Position numbers and translations under genes: made by a program. A stretch of 64,000 nt of DNA from Triticum aestivum (lineage: Eukaryota; Streptophyta; Magnoliopsida; Poales; Poaceae), in the NCBI RefSeq assembly GCF_018294505.1, contig NC_057809.1, positions 418,861,485 to 418,925,484 of the forward strand, given 5' to 3'. The notes beneath the pieces are model-generated. The model worked only from the letters and a program-made list of their open reading frames with translations. It was not told where the DNA came from and did not search any database. Within the stretch, counting starts at the first letter, position 1; each line of letters begins with the position of its first letter. Positions 35,317 through 47,481 of this stretch are shown one piece after another.

Positions 35317-35415
35317 AAGGCCATGTATTTCTTTAATAGGAGATGGATTAAAATTATGCATTTCTTCGACAGGCGGTAAATTAAGACCATGTATTTCTTC
35401 AATAGGAGGTAAATT
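35317..35415 (-). repeat. Three in-frame 33-bp repeats in the gag of element B
   Basis: The encoded units are LPPIEEIHGLN, LPPVEEMHNFN and PSPIKEIHGLD. Element A has a single copy at about 10508-10541, so the copy number changed within the family without breaking the frame. Confidence 0.75.
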
Positions 35416-36367
35416 CTGAACATCTTCAGCTTTAATACCCTTTTCTTTCATGGATTTCTTTGCCTCTTGCATATCTTCAGGACTAAGAAATAGAACACCT
35501 CTCTTCTTCGGAGTTGGTTTAGGAATAGGCTCAGGAAGTGTCCAATTATTTTCATTAGTCAGCATATTATTTAATTGAATTTCAGCTTCATCCAATGTTC
35601 TTTCCCTGAAAACAAAACCAGCACAACTATCCAGGGAATCTCTGGAAGCATTGGTTAGTCCATTATAAAAGATATCAAGTATTTCATTTTTCTTAAGAGG
35701 ATGATCGGGCAAAGCATTAAGTAATTGGAGAAGCCTCCCCCAAGCTTGTTGGAGACTCTCTTCTTCAAGTTGCACGAAATTATATATATCCCTTAAAGCA
35801 GCTTGTTACTTATGAGCAGGGAAATATTTAGCAGAGAAGTAATAAATCATATCCTGGGGACTACGCACACAACCAGGATCAAGAGAATTAAACCATATCT
35901 TAGCATCACCCTTTAATGAGAACGGGAATATTTTAAGGATATAAAAGTAACGAGTTCTCTCATCATTAGTGAATAGGGTGACTATATCATTTAATTTAAT
36001 AAGATGTGCCACAACAGTTTCAGATTCATAGCCACAAAAAGGATCAGATTCAACAAAAGTAATTATGTCAGGATCAACAGTAACACAGATAGGTGAAGTA
36101 GCAAAAGCAGGGTCAGGTTTCATTCTAGCATTAAGGGATTGCTGCTTCCATTTAGCTAATAACCTCTTTAGATCATATCTATCATTGCAAGCTAAAATAG
36201 CTCTAGTAGCTTCTTCATCCATAACATAACCCTCAGGAACAACATGCAATTCATATTTATTAGGGGGAGAGTCTTCATCATCACTTTCATCAATATTATC
36301 AATTTCAATAATTTCATTCTCTCTGGCCCTAGCAAGTAGTTCATCCAGAAATTCACCAAGTGGCTTA

Positions 36368-36689
36368 CTCCCTCCTTTCCGGTTTATAGGGCTCAATTGA
36401 AAAATCTCACCAACCAAGATAGATGGTGAGTGGTGGAATACTTTTTGTAATTTGCAAAAGCACCCAATTAATACTCTTGTTTTCCTCAAAAATTTATGTT
36501 TACCAATGTATTCATTGCAATGCATGCATGCATAAAGTACATGCATTGGTCAATTTTCTCTTAATACTTGCATGCAATTATTTAACGCACCTTGAAATCT
36601 GAACTTGTGATGGGAACAACCAAATTGAGCCTTATAAAATGAAAAAACTAAGATTTCGAGATAAGCCTTATAAACCAAAAAGGAGGGAG
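36368..36689. mobile_element. Stowaway-type MITE inserted in the gag of element B
   Basis: 322 bp with terminal inverted repeats CTCCCTCCTTTCCGGTTTAT and GGAGGGAG (the right arm complement begins CTCCCTCCTTTTTGGTTTAT). It is flanked by the dinucleotide TA on both sides (36366-36367 and 36690-36691), the Stowaway/Mariner target duplication. It has no coding capacity. The homologous gag in A lacks it, giving an empty-site comparison. Confidence 0.85.
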
Positions 36690-36963
36690 TAGTAGTATCA
36701 AGCATAGAAGTAGTTTCATCATAAGTATCATGCATAACAGAAGTGGCATCATCAATAACATGCGACATATCAGAATCAATAGTAGAAGCAGGTTTAGGTG
36801 TCGCAAGCTTACTCAAAACAGAAGGTGAATCAAGTGCAGAGCTAGATGGTAGTTCTTTACCTCCCCTCGTAGTTGAGGGATAAAACTTGGTTCTTGGATC
36901 TTTCAAGTTCTTCATAATGATAAGAAGATATAAATACCAAGTGACTCAAAGAATAGAGCTATG

Positions 36964-36982
36964 CTCCATGGCAACGGTGCCA
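36964..36982 (-). other. Primer-binding site of element B
   Basis: The minus strand reads TGGCACCGTTGCCATGGAG, 11 nt from the 5' LTR. It is a variant of the Asp-tRNA type primer site TGGCGCCGTTGCCGGGGA common in plant Gypsy elements. Confidence 0.7.
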
Positions 36983-38079
36983 GAAAATAGTCTTGATAAC
37001 CCACAAGTATAGGGGATCACAATAGTTTTCGAGGGTAGAGTATTCAACCCAAATTTATTGATTCGACACAAGGGGAGCCAAATAATATTCTCAAGTATTA
37101 GCACCTGAGTTGTCAATTCAACCACACCTGGAAACTTAATATCTGCAGCAAAGTATTTAGTACAAAGTAATATGATAGTAGTGGTAACGATAGCAAAAGG
37201 TAATGATAACAAAAGTAATGTTTTTGGTATTTTGTAGTAATTGTAACAATAGTAATGGAAAAGTAAATAAGCGAAGAACAATATATGGAAAGCTCGTTGG
37301 CAATGGATCGACGATAGAGAATTATGCCAGATGTGGTTCATCATGTAACAGTCATAACATAGGGTGACACAGAACTAGCTCCAATTCATCAATGTAATGT
37401 AGGCATGTATTCCGAATATAGTCATACGTGCTTATGGAAAAGAACTTGCATGACATATTTTGTCCAACCCTCCCGTGGCAGCGGGGTCCTAGCGGAAACT
37501 AAGGGATATTAAGGCCTCCTTTTAATAGAGTACCGGACCAAAGCATTAACATATAGTGAATAGATGAACTCCTCAAACTGCGGTCATCACCGGGAGTGGT
37601 CCCGGTTATTGTCACTTCGGGGTTGCCGGATCATAACACATAGTAGGTGACTATATACTTGCAAGATAGGATCAAGAACTCACATATATTCATGAAAACA
37701 TAATAGGTTCAGATCTGAAATCATGGCACTCGGGCCCTAGTGACAAGCATTAAGCATAGCAAAGTCATAGCCACATCAATCTCATAACATAATGGATACT
37801 AGGGATCAAACCCTAACAAAACTAACTCGATTACATGATAAATCTCATCCAACCCATCACCGTCCAGCAAGTCTACGATGGAATTACTCACGCACGGCGG
37901 TGAGCATCATGAAATTGGTGATGGAGGATGGTTGATGATGACGATGGGGACGGATTCCCCTCTCCAGAGCCCCGAACGGACTCCAGATCAGCCCTCCCGA
38001 GAGGTTTTAGGGCTTGGCGGCGGCTCCGTATCGTAAAACACGATGAATCCTTCTCCTTGATTTTTTTCTCCCCGAAAGT

Positions 38080-38089
38080 GAATATATAG
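38080..38089 (-). promoter_or_regulatory. TATA box in the 5' LTR of element B
   Basis: The minus strand reads CTATATATTC, about 330 bp into the LTR and downstream of the GC-rich inverted repeat. The same motif is in every LTR of the family (for example 4841-4850 and about 59011-59020), so each array unit carries a potential promoter facing its gag fragment. Confidence 0.55.
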
Positions 38090-38118
38090 AGTTGGAGTTG
38101 AGGTCGGAGGAGCTCCAT

Positions 38119-38192
38119 GGGGCCCACGAGGTAGGGGGCGCGCCCAGGGGGTAGGCGCGCCCCCAACCCTCGTGGCTAGGGTGTGGGCCCCC
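38119..38192. repeat. Extended GC-rich inverted repeat in the LTR
   Basis: Nested arms are GGGGCCC/GGGCCCC, CCACGAGG/CCTCGTGG and GGGGGCGCGCC/GGCGCGCCCC around a 9-nt loop. It recurs in all LTRs of the family with variable G and C run lengths, about 40 bp upstream of the TATA box on the minus strand. Confidence 0.7.
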
Positions 38193-38412
38193 TGGTCTTG
38201 ATCTTTTGCCAGGATAATTTTATTATTTCAAAAAATACGCTCCGTGAAGTTTCAGGTCATTCCGAGAACTTTTGTTTATGCACATAAATAACACTATGGC
38301 AATTCTGCTGAGAACAACGTCAGTCCGGGTTAGTTCCACGCAAATCATACAAGTTAGAGTTTAAAATAAGGGCAAAAGTGTTTGGAAAAGTAGATACGAC
38401 GGAGACGTATCA

Positions 38413-39104
38413 CTATATCATTTAATTTAATAAGATGTGCCACAACAGTTTCAGATTCATAGCCATAAAAAGGATCAGATTCAACCAAAGTAATTATCTC
38501 AGGATCTACAGATAAATCATAATCCTTATCGGAAATATAGATAAGTGAAGTAGCAAAAGCAGGGTCATATTTCATTCTAGCATTCAAAGATTTTTCTTTA
38601 AGCTTAGCTAATAATTTCTTAAGATCATATCTATAATTGCAAGCTAAAAAGTCTCTAGCAGTTTCTTCAACCATAACATAACCCTCAGGCACAACAGGCA
38701 ATTCATATCTAGGGGGGAGAACCTTCATCATCAATATTATCAGTTTCAATAATTTCATTCTCTCTAACCCTAGCAAGTTGTTCATCAAGAAATTCACCTA
38801 GTGGCACAGTATTATCAAGCATAGAAGTAGTTTCATCATAAGTATCATGCAAAGCAGAAGTGGCATCATCAATAACATGCGACATATCAGAATCAATAGC
38901 ATGTGTAGGTGTCGCAAATTTACTCATAACAGAAGGTGAATCAAGTGCAGTGCTAGATGGAAGTTCCTTACCTCCCCTCGTAGTTGAGGGCAAATTCTTG
39001 GTTCTTTTATCTTTCAAGTTCTTCATAGTGATCAACAGATATAAATCCCAAGTGACTCAAAGAATAGAGCTATTCTCCCCGGCAATAGCGCCAGAAAATA
39101 GTCT
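38413..39104 (-). pseudogene. Array unit 1: primer site, leader and gag N-terminus
   Basis: A-type gag fragment, the true continuation of A's gag across element B. An extra G in the run at about 38711-38716 shifts the frame. It shares CNYRYDL and KKLL with unit 10, against CNDRYDL and TKLL in units 2-9. Confidence 0.85.
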
Positions 39105-40507
39105 TTATAACCCACAAGTATAGGGGATCACAACAGTTTTCGAGGGTAGACTATTCAACCCAAAATTATTTATTCGACACAAGGGGAGCCAAAGAAAATT
39201 CTCAAGTATTAACAGTTGAGTTGTCAATTCAACCGCACCCGAAAGACATAATATCTGCAACAAAGTATTTAGTAGCAAAGTAATATGATAGTAGTGGTAA
39301 CAGTGGCAAAGGTAACAGTAGCGGTTTCGTGGTGATTGTAAAAGTGGCAACGGAAAAGTAACTAAGCAAAGATCAATATGTGAAAAGCTCGTAGGCAATG
39401 GATCACTGATGGATAATTATGTCGGGTGCGATTCCTCATGCAACAGTTATAACATAGGGTGACACAGAACTAGCTCCAATTCATCAATGTAATGTAGGCA
39501 TGTATTCTAAATATAGTCATGCGTGCTTATGGAAAAGAACTTGCATGACATCTTTTGTCCTACCCTCTCGAGGAAGCGGGGTCCTATTGGAAACTAAGGA
39601 TATTAAGGCCTCCTTTTAATAGAGTACCGGACCAAAGCATTAACACTTAGTGAATACATGAACTCCTCAAACTACTGTCATCACCGGTAAGTATCCCGAT
39701 TATTGTCACTTCGGGGTTAATGGATAATATCACATAATAGGTGACTATAGACTTGCAAGATAGGATCAAGAACTCACATATATTCATGAAAACATAAAAG
39801 GTTCAGATCTGAACTCATGGTACTCGGGCCCTAGTGACAAGCATTAAGCATAGCAAATCATAGCAACATCAATCTCAGAACATAGTGGATACTAGGGATC
39901 AAACTCTAACAAAACTAACTCGATTGCATGATAAATCACATCCAACCCATCACCGTCCAGCAAGCCTACGATGGAATTACTCTTGCACGACGGTGAGCAT
40001 CATGAAATTGGTGATGGAGGATGGTTGATGATGACGACGGGGACGGATTCCCCTCTCTGGAGCCCCGAACGGACTCCAGATCAGCCCTCCCGAGAGGTTT
40101 AAGGGCTTGGCGGCGGCTCCGTATCGTAAAACATGATGAATCCTTCTCCTTGATTTTTTTTCTCCCAGATAGTGAATATACAGAGTTGGAGTTGAGGTCG
40201 GAGGAGCTCCATGGGGCCCACGAGGTAGGGGGGCGCGCCCAGGGGGTAGGCGCACCCCCCACCCTTGTGGCTAGGGTTTGGGCCCCCTGGTCTTGAACTT
40301 TTGCCAGGATTTTTTTATTATTTCCAAAAATACGCTCCGTTAAGTTTCAGGTCATTCCAAGAACTTTTGTTTCTGCACATTAATAACACCATGGAAATTC
40401 TGCTTAGAACAGCGTCAGTCCGGGTTAGTTCCATTCAAATCATGCAAGTTAGAGTCTAAAATAAGGGCAAAAGTGTTTGGAAAAGTAGATACGACGGAGA
40501 CGTATCA
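39105..40507 (-). repeat. Array LTR 1 (chimeric)
   Basis: 1403 bp. The first plus-strand bases are TTATAACCC, so the terminal TG is mutated. The left part is A type and the right part B type, with the switch between about 39925 and 40017. Confidence 0.88.
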
Positions 40508-41198
40508 CTATATCATTTAATTTAATAAGATGTGCCACAACAGTTTCAGATTCATAGCCATAAAAAGGATCGGATTCAACCAAAGTAATTATCGCAGGAT
40601 CTACAGACAAATCATAATCCTTATCGGAAATATAGATAAGTGAAGTAGCAAAAGCAGGGTCATATTTCATTCTAGCATTTAAAGATTTTTCTTTAAGCTT
40701 ATCTAATAATTTCGTAAGATCATATCTATCATTGCAAGCTAAAAAGTCTCTAGCAGTTTCTTCATTCGTAACATAACCCTCAGGCACAACAGGCAATTCA
40801 TATCTAGGGGGAGAACCTTCATCATCAATATTATCAGTTTCAATAATTTCATTCTCTCTAACCCTGGCAAGTTGTTCATCAAGAAATTCACCTAGTGGCA
40901 CAGTATTATCAAGCATAGAAGTAGTTTCATCATAAGTATCATGCAAAGCAGAAGTGGCATCATCAATAACATGCGACATATCAGAATCAATAGCATGTGT
41001 AGGTGTCGCAAGTTTACTCATAACAGAAGGTGAATCAAGTGCAGAGCTAGATGGCAGTTCCTTACCTCCCCTCGTAGTTGAGGGCAAATTCTTGGTTCTT
41101 TTATCTTTCAAGTTCTTCAAAGTGATCAACAGATATAAATCCCAAGTGACTGAAAGAATAGACCTATGCTCCCCGGAAACAGCGCCAGAAAATAGTTT
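40508..41198 (-). pseudogene. Array unit 2: gag N-terminus, frame open into the LTR
   Basis: The gag fragment is open, and the TGA that normally separates LTR-derived frame from gag is lost (ACTGAAAG instead of ACTCAAAG at about 41150). One 347-codon frame therefore runs from inside LTR 2 through the leader and gag into LTR 1. The primer site has a C to A change (CCCCGGAAACAGCGCC). Confidence 0.82.
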
Positions 41199-42601
41199 TG
41201 ATAACCCACAAGTATAGGGAATAACAACAGTTTTCGAGGGTAGAGTATTCAACCCAAATTTAGTGATTCGACACAGGGGGAGCCAAAGAAAATTCTCAAG
41301 TATTAACAGTTGAGTTGTCAATTCAACCGCACCTGAAAGACTTAATACCTGCAACAAAGTATTTAGTAGCAAAGTAATATGATAGTAGTGGTAACAGTGG
41401 CAAAGGTAACAGTAGCGGTTTCGTGGTGATTGTAACAGTGGCAATGGAGAAGTAACTAAGCAAAGATCAATATGTGAAAAGCTCGTAGGCAATGGATCAG
41501 TGATGGATAATTATGTCGGGTGCGATTCCTCATGCAACAGTTATAACATAGGGTGACACAGAACTAGCTCCAATTCATCAATGTAATGTAGGCATGTATT
41601 CTGAATATAGTCATGCGTGCTTATGGAAAAGAACTTGCATGACATCTTTTGTCCTACCCTCTCGAGGAAGCGGGGTCCTATTGGAAACTAAGGATATTAA
41701 GGCCTCCTTTTAATAGAGTGCCGGACCAAAGCATTAACACTTAGTGAATACATGAACTCCTCAAACTACGGTCATCACCGGTAAGTATCCCGATTATTGT
41801 CACTTCGGGGTTAACGGATAATATCACATAATAGGTGACTATAGACTTGCAAGATAGGATCAAGAACTCACATATATTCATGAAAACATAATAGGTTCAG
41901 ATCTGAAATCATGGTACTCGGGCCCTAGTGACAAGCATTAAGCATAGCAAATCATAGCAACATCAATCTCAGAACATAGTGGATACTAGGGATCAAACTC
42001 TAACAAAACTAACTCGATTGCATGATAAATCTCATCCAACCCATCACCGTCCAGAAAGCTACGATGGAATTACTCACGCACGGTGGTGAGCATCATGAAA
42101 TTGGTGATGGAGGATGGTTGATGACGACGACGGGGACGGATTCCCCTCTCTGGAGCCCCGAACGGACTCCAGATTAGCCCTCCCGAGAGGTTTAAGGGCT
42201 TGGCGGCGGCTCCGTATCGTAAAACATGATGAATCCTTCTCCTTGATTTTTTTTCTCCCCGAAAGTGAATATATAGAGTTGGAATTGAGGTCGGAGGAGC
42301 TCCATGGGGCCCACGAGGTAGGGGGGCGCGCCCAGGGGGGTAGGCGCGCCCCCCACCCTCGTGGCTAGGGTGTGGGCCCCCTGGTCTTGATCTTTTGCTA
42401 GGATTTTTTTATTATTTCCAAAAATATGCTTCGTTAAGTTTCAGGTCATTCCAAGAACTTTTGTTTCTGCATATTAATAACACCATGGAAATTCTGCTTA
42501 GAACAGCGTCGGTTCGGGTTAGTTCCATTCAAATCATGCAAGTTAGAGTCTAAAATAAGGGCAAAAGTGTTTGGAAAAGTAGATACGACGGAGATGTATC
42601 A
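41199..42601 (-). repeat. Array LTR 2 (chimeric)
   Basis: 1403 bp. It shares the TAGTTTTGATAACCC boundary with LTRs 3 and 4, where other units have TAGTCTTGATAACCC. Ends GATGTATCA. Confidence 0.88.
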
Positions 42602-43292
42602 CTATATCATTTAATTTAATAAGATGTGCCACAACAGTTTCAGATTCATAGCCATAAAAAGGATCGGATTCAACCAAAGTAATTATCGCAGGATCTATAG
42701 ATAAATCATAATCCTTATCGGAAATATAGATAAGTGAAGTAGCAAAAGCAGGGTCATATTTCATTCTAGCATTCAAAGATTTTTCTTTAAGCTTAGCTAA
42801 TAATTTCGTAAGATCATATCTATCATTGCATGCTAAAAAGTCTCTAGCAGTTTCTTCATCCATAACATAACCCTCAGGCACAACAGGCAATTCATATCTA
42901 GGGGGAGAACCTTCAACATCAATATTATCAGTTTCAACAATTTCATTCTCTCTAACCCTAACAAGTTGTTCATCAAGAAATTCACCTAGTGGCACAGTAT
43001 TATCAAGCATAGAAGTAGTTTCATCATAAGTATCATGCAAAGCAGAAGTGGCATCATCAATAACATGCGACATATCAGAATCAATAGCATGTGTAGGTGT
43101 CGCAAATTTACTCATAACAAAAGGTGAATCAAGTGCAGAGCTAGATGGCAGTTCCATACCTTCCCTCGTAGTTCAGGGCAAATTCTTGGTTCTTTTATCT
43201 TTCAAGTTCTTCAAAGTGATCAACAGATATAAATCCCAAGTGACTCAAAGAATAGACCTATACTCCCCGGCAACAGCGCCAGAAAATAGTTT
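42602..43292 (-). pseudogene. Array unit 3: gag N-terminus with an early stop
   Basis: A TCA to TGA change at about 43173-43175 stops the frame near its start. Downstream codons stay open into LTR 2. It carries DVEGSPP where other units have DDEGSPP. Confidence 0.82.
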
Positions 43293-44696
43293 TGATAACC
43301 CACAAGTATAGGGAATCACAACAGTTTTCGAGGGTAGAGTATTCAACGCAAATTTATTGATTCGACACAAGGGGAGCCAAAGAAAATTCTCAAGAATTAA
43401 CAGTTGAGTTGTCAATTCAAACGCACCTGAAAGACTTAATATCTGCAACAAATTATTTAGTAGCAAAGTAATATGATAGTAGTGATAACAGTGGCAAAGG
43501 TAACAGTAGCGGTTTCGTGGTGATTGTAAAAGTGGCAACGGAAAAGTAACTAATCAAAGATCAATATGTGAAAAGCTCGTAGGCGATGGATCAATGATGG
43601 ATAATTATGTCGAGTGCGATTCCTCATGCAACAGTTATAACATAGGGTGACACAGAACTAGCTCCAATTCATCAATGTAATGTAGGCATGTATTCTGAAT
43701 ATAGTCATGCGTGCTTATGGAAAAGAACTTGCATGAAATCTTTTGTCCTACCCTCCCGAGGCAGCGGGGTCCTATTGGAAACTAAGGATATTAAGGCCTC
43801 CTTTTAATAGAGTACCGGACCAAAGCATTAACACTTAGTGAATACATGAACTCCTCAAACTACGGTCATCACCGGTAAGTATCCCGATTATTGTCACTTC
43901 GGGGTTAACGGATAATATCACATAATAGGTGACTATAGACTTGCAAGATAGGATCAAGAACTCACATATATTCATGAAAACATAATAGGTTCAAATCTGA
44001 AATCATGGTACTCGGGCCCTAGTGACAAGCATTAAGCATAGCAAATCATAGCAACATCAATATCAGAACATAGTGGATACTAGGGATCAAACTCTAACAA
44101 AACTAACTCGGTTGCATGATAAATCTCATCCAACCCATCACCGTCCAGCAAGCCTACGATGGAATTACTCACGCACGGTGGTGAGCATCATGAAATTGGT
44201 GATGGAGGATGGTTGATGACGAAGACGGGGACGGATTCCCCTCTCTGGAGCCCCGAACGGACTCCAGATCAGCCCTCCCGAGAGGTTTAAGGGCTTGTCG
44301 GCGGCTCCGTATCGTAAAACATGATGAATCCTTCTCCTTGATTTTTTTCTCCCCGAAAGTGAATATACAGAGTTGGAGTTGAGGTCGGAGGAGCTCCATG
44401 GGGCCCACGAGGTAGGGGAGCACGCCCAGGGGGGTAGGCGCGCCCCCCACCCTCGTGGCTAGGGTGTGGGCCCCCTGGTCTTGATCTTTTGCCAGGATTT
44501 TTTTAATTATTTCCAAAAATACGCACCGTTAAGTTTCAGGTCATTCCGAGAAATTTTGTTTCTGCACATTAATAACACCATGGAAATTCTGCTGAGAACA
44601 GCGTCAGTCCGGGTTAGTTCCATTCAAATCATGCAAGTTAGAGTCTAAAATAAGGGCAAAAGTGTTTGGAAAAGTAGATACGACGGAGACGTATCA
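43293..44696 (-). repeat. Array LTR 3 (chimeric)
   Basis: 1404 bp. Same A-left/B-right pattern, with TAGTTTTGATAACCC at its left edge as in units 2 and 4. Confidence 0.88.
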
Positions 44697-45387
44697 CTAT
44701 ATCATTTAATTTAATAAGATGTGCCACAACAGTTTCAGATTCATAGCCATAAAAAGGATCGGATTCATCCAAAGTAATTATCGCAGGATCTACAGATAAA
44801 TCATAATCCTTATCGGAAATATAGATAAGTGAAGTAGCAAAAGCAGGGTCATATTTCATTCTAGCATTCAAAGATTTTTCTTTAAGCTTAGCTAATAATT
44901 TCGTAAGATCATATCTATCATTGCAAGCTAAAAAGTCTCTAGCAGTTTCTTCATCCATAACATAACCCTCAGGCACAACAGGCAATTCATATCTAGGGGG
45001 AGAACCTTCATCATCAATATTATCAGTTTCAATAATTTCATTCTCTCTAACCGTAGCAAGTTGTTCATCAAGAAATTCACCTAGTGGCACTGTATTATCA
45101 AGCATAGAAGTAGTTTCATCATAAGTATCATGCAAAGCAGAAGTGGCATCATCAATAACATGCGACATATCAGAATCAATAGCATGTGTAGGTGTCGCAA
45201 GTTTACTCATAACAGAAGGTGAATCAAGTGCAGAGCTAGATGGCAGTTCCTTACCTCCCCTCGTAGTTGAGGGCAAATTCTTGGTTCTTTTATCTTTCAA
45301 GTTCTTCAAAGTGATCAACAGATATAAATCCCAAGTGACTCAAAGAATAGACCTATGCTCCCCGGCAACAGCGCCAGAAAATAGTTT
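44697..45387 (-). pseudogene. Array unit 4: open gag N-terminus
   Basis: Open for about 220 codons from leader to junction, then 18 or so LTR-encoded residues (RLRRIYFSKHFCPYFRL end). Private changes include LDESDP and LATVREN. Confidence 0.82.
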
Positions 45388-46791
45388 TGATAACCCACAA
45401 GTATAGGGAATAACAACAGTTTTCGAGGGTAGAGTATTCAACCCAAATTTATTGATTCGACACAAGGGGAGCCAAAGAAAATTCTCAAGTATTAACAGTT
45501 GAGTTGTCAATTCAACCGCACCTGAAAGACTTAATATCTGCAACAAAGTATTTAGTAGCAAAGTAATATGATAGTAGTGATAACAGTGGCAAAGGTAACA
45601 GTAGCGGTTTCGTGGTGATTGTAAAAGTGGCAATGGAAAAGTAACTAATCAAAGATCAATATGTGAAAAGCTCGTAGGCAATGGATCAATGATGGATAAT
45701 TATGTCGGGTGCGATTCCTCATGCAACAGTTATAACATAGGCTGACACAGAACTAGCTCCAATTCATCAATGTAATGTAGGCATGTATTCTGAATATAGT
45801 CATACATGCTTATGGAAAAGAACTTGCATGACATCTTTTGTCCTACCCTCCCGAGGCAGCGGGGTCCTATTGGAAACTAAGGATATTAAGGCCTCCTTTT
45901 AATAGAGTACCGGACCAAAGCATTAACACTTAGTGAATACATGAACTCCTCAAACTACGGTCATCACCGGTAAGTATCCCGATTATTGTCACTTCAGGGT
46001 TAATGGATCATATCACATAATAGGTGACTATAGACTTGCAAGATAGGATCAAGAACTCACATATATTCATGAAAACATAATAGGTTCAGATCTGAAATCA
46101 TGGCACTCGGGCCCTAGTGACAAGCATTAAGCATAGCAAAGTCAAAGCAACATCAATCTCAGAACATAGTGGATACTAGGGATCAAACCCTAACAAAACT
46201 AACTCGATTGCATGATAAATCTCATCCAACCCGTCACCGTCTAGACAGCCTACGATGGAATTACTCACGCACGGCGGTGAGCATCATGAAATTGGTGATG
46301 GAGGATGGTTGATGATGACGACGAGGACGGATTCCCCTCTCCGGAAACCCAAACGGACTCCAGATCAGCCCTCCCGAGAGGTTTTAGGGCTTGGCGGCGG
46401 CTCCGTATCGTAAAACATGATGAATCCTTCTCCTTGATTTTTTTTTCTCCCCGAAAGTGAATATATAGAGTTGGAGTTGAGGTCGGAGGAGCTCCATGGG
46501 GCCCACGAGGTAGGGGGGCGCGCCCAGGGGGGTAGGCGCGCGCCCACCCTCGTGGCTAGGGTGTGGGCCCCCTGGTCTTGATCTTTTGCCAGGATTTTTT
46601 ATTATTTCCAAAAATACGCTCCATTAAGTTTCAGGTCATTCCAAGAACTTTTGTTTCTACACATTAATAACACCATGGAAATTCTGCTTAGAACAGCATC
46701 AGTCCGGGTTAGTTCCATTCAAATCATGCAAGTTAGAGTCTAAAATAAGGGCAAAAGTGTTTGGAAAAGTAGATACGACGGAGACGTATCA
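45388..46791 (-). repeat. Array LTR 4 (chimeric)
   Basis: 1404 bp. It has GGATCATATCAC and GGTTTTAGGGCTTGG, unlike LTRs 1-3, so it marks a boundary between unit subgroups. Confidence 0.88.
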
Positions 46792-47481
46792 CTATATCAT
46801 TTAATTTAATAAGATGTGCCACAACAGTTTCAGATTCATAGCCATAAAATGGATCGGATTGAACCAAAGTAATTATCGCGGGATCTACAGATAAATCATA
46901 ATCCTTATCGGAAATATAGATAAGTGAAGTAGCAAAAGCAGGGTCATATTTCATTCTAGCATTCAAAGTTTTTTCTTTAAGTTTATCTAATAATTTCGTA
47001 AGATCATATCTATCATTGCAAGCTAAAAAGTCTCTAGCAGTCTCTTCATCCATAACATAACCCTCAGGCACAACAGGCAATTCATATCTAGGGGGAGAAC
47101 CTTCATCATCAATATTACCAGTTTCAATAATTTCATTCTCTCTAACCCTAGCAAGGTTTTCATCAAGAAATTCACCTAGTGGCACAGTATTATCAAGCAT
47201 AGAAGTAGTTTCATCATAAGTATCATGCAAACAAGAAGTGGCATCATCAATAACATGCGACATATCAGAATCAATAGCATGTGTAGGTGTCGCAAGTTTA
47301 CTCATAATAAAAGGTGAATCAAGTGCAGAGCTACATGGCAGTTCCTTACCTCCCCTCGTAGTTGAGGGCAAATTCTTGGTTCTTTTATCTTTCAAGTTCT
47401 TCATAGTGATCAACAGATATAAATCCCAAGTGACTCAAAGATAGAGCTATGCTCCCCGGCAACAGCGCCAGAAAATAGTCT
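46792..47481 (-). pseudogene. Array unit 5: open gag N-terminus
   Basis: Open frame with DENLARV instead of DEQLARV (shared with units 6-9) and SCLHDTYDE (shared with units 6 and 10). A one-base deletion in the leader (CAAAGATAGAGC) is shared with unit 6. Confidence 0.82.

Larger units (their letters stand above)
34894..36915 (-). pseudogene. Gag gene of element B, broken by a stop and a MITE
   Basis: The start ATG is at 36915-36913 (MKNLKDPRTK). The N-terminal part runs to the MITE at 36690, resumes at 36367 (KPLGEFLDELLARAREN) and continues to a nonsense TAA at 35806-35808. The next block (35775-34894) is in frame after it. Seen in order: an acidic stretch (IDESDDEDSPP), YVMDEEATRAIL, the capsid-like IFPFSLKGDAKIWFNSLDPG, LLNALPDHPLKKNEILDIFY, a repeated ..PPIEEIHGLN segment and a helical DMLEHLGDYMANVKGEL. 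No zinc knuckle is seen. Confidence 0.8.
11094..38412 (-). mobile_element. Element B: same-family retrotransposon inserted in the gag of element A
   Basis: The 5-bp target duplication ctata is present at 11089-11093 and 38413-38417, and the A gag frame resumes across it. B has LTRs at 11094-12510 and 36994-38412, a primer-binding site, gag, protease, U3-like segment and extra ORF in the same order as A. Its length is 27.3 kb with nested C and D, about 9.87 kb without them and about 9.55 kb without the MITE as well. It encodes no reverse transcriptase or integrase. Confidence 0.9.
36994..38412 (-). repeat. 5' LTR of element B (array LTR 0)
   Basis: 1419 bp, B type over its whole length and paired with 11094-12510. 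The right end GACGTATCA is followed by ctata (38413-38417), the second copy of B's target duplication. It is the left boundary LTR of the tandem array and one of the two LTRs whose misalignment founded it. Confidence 0.92.
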
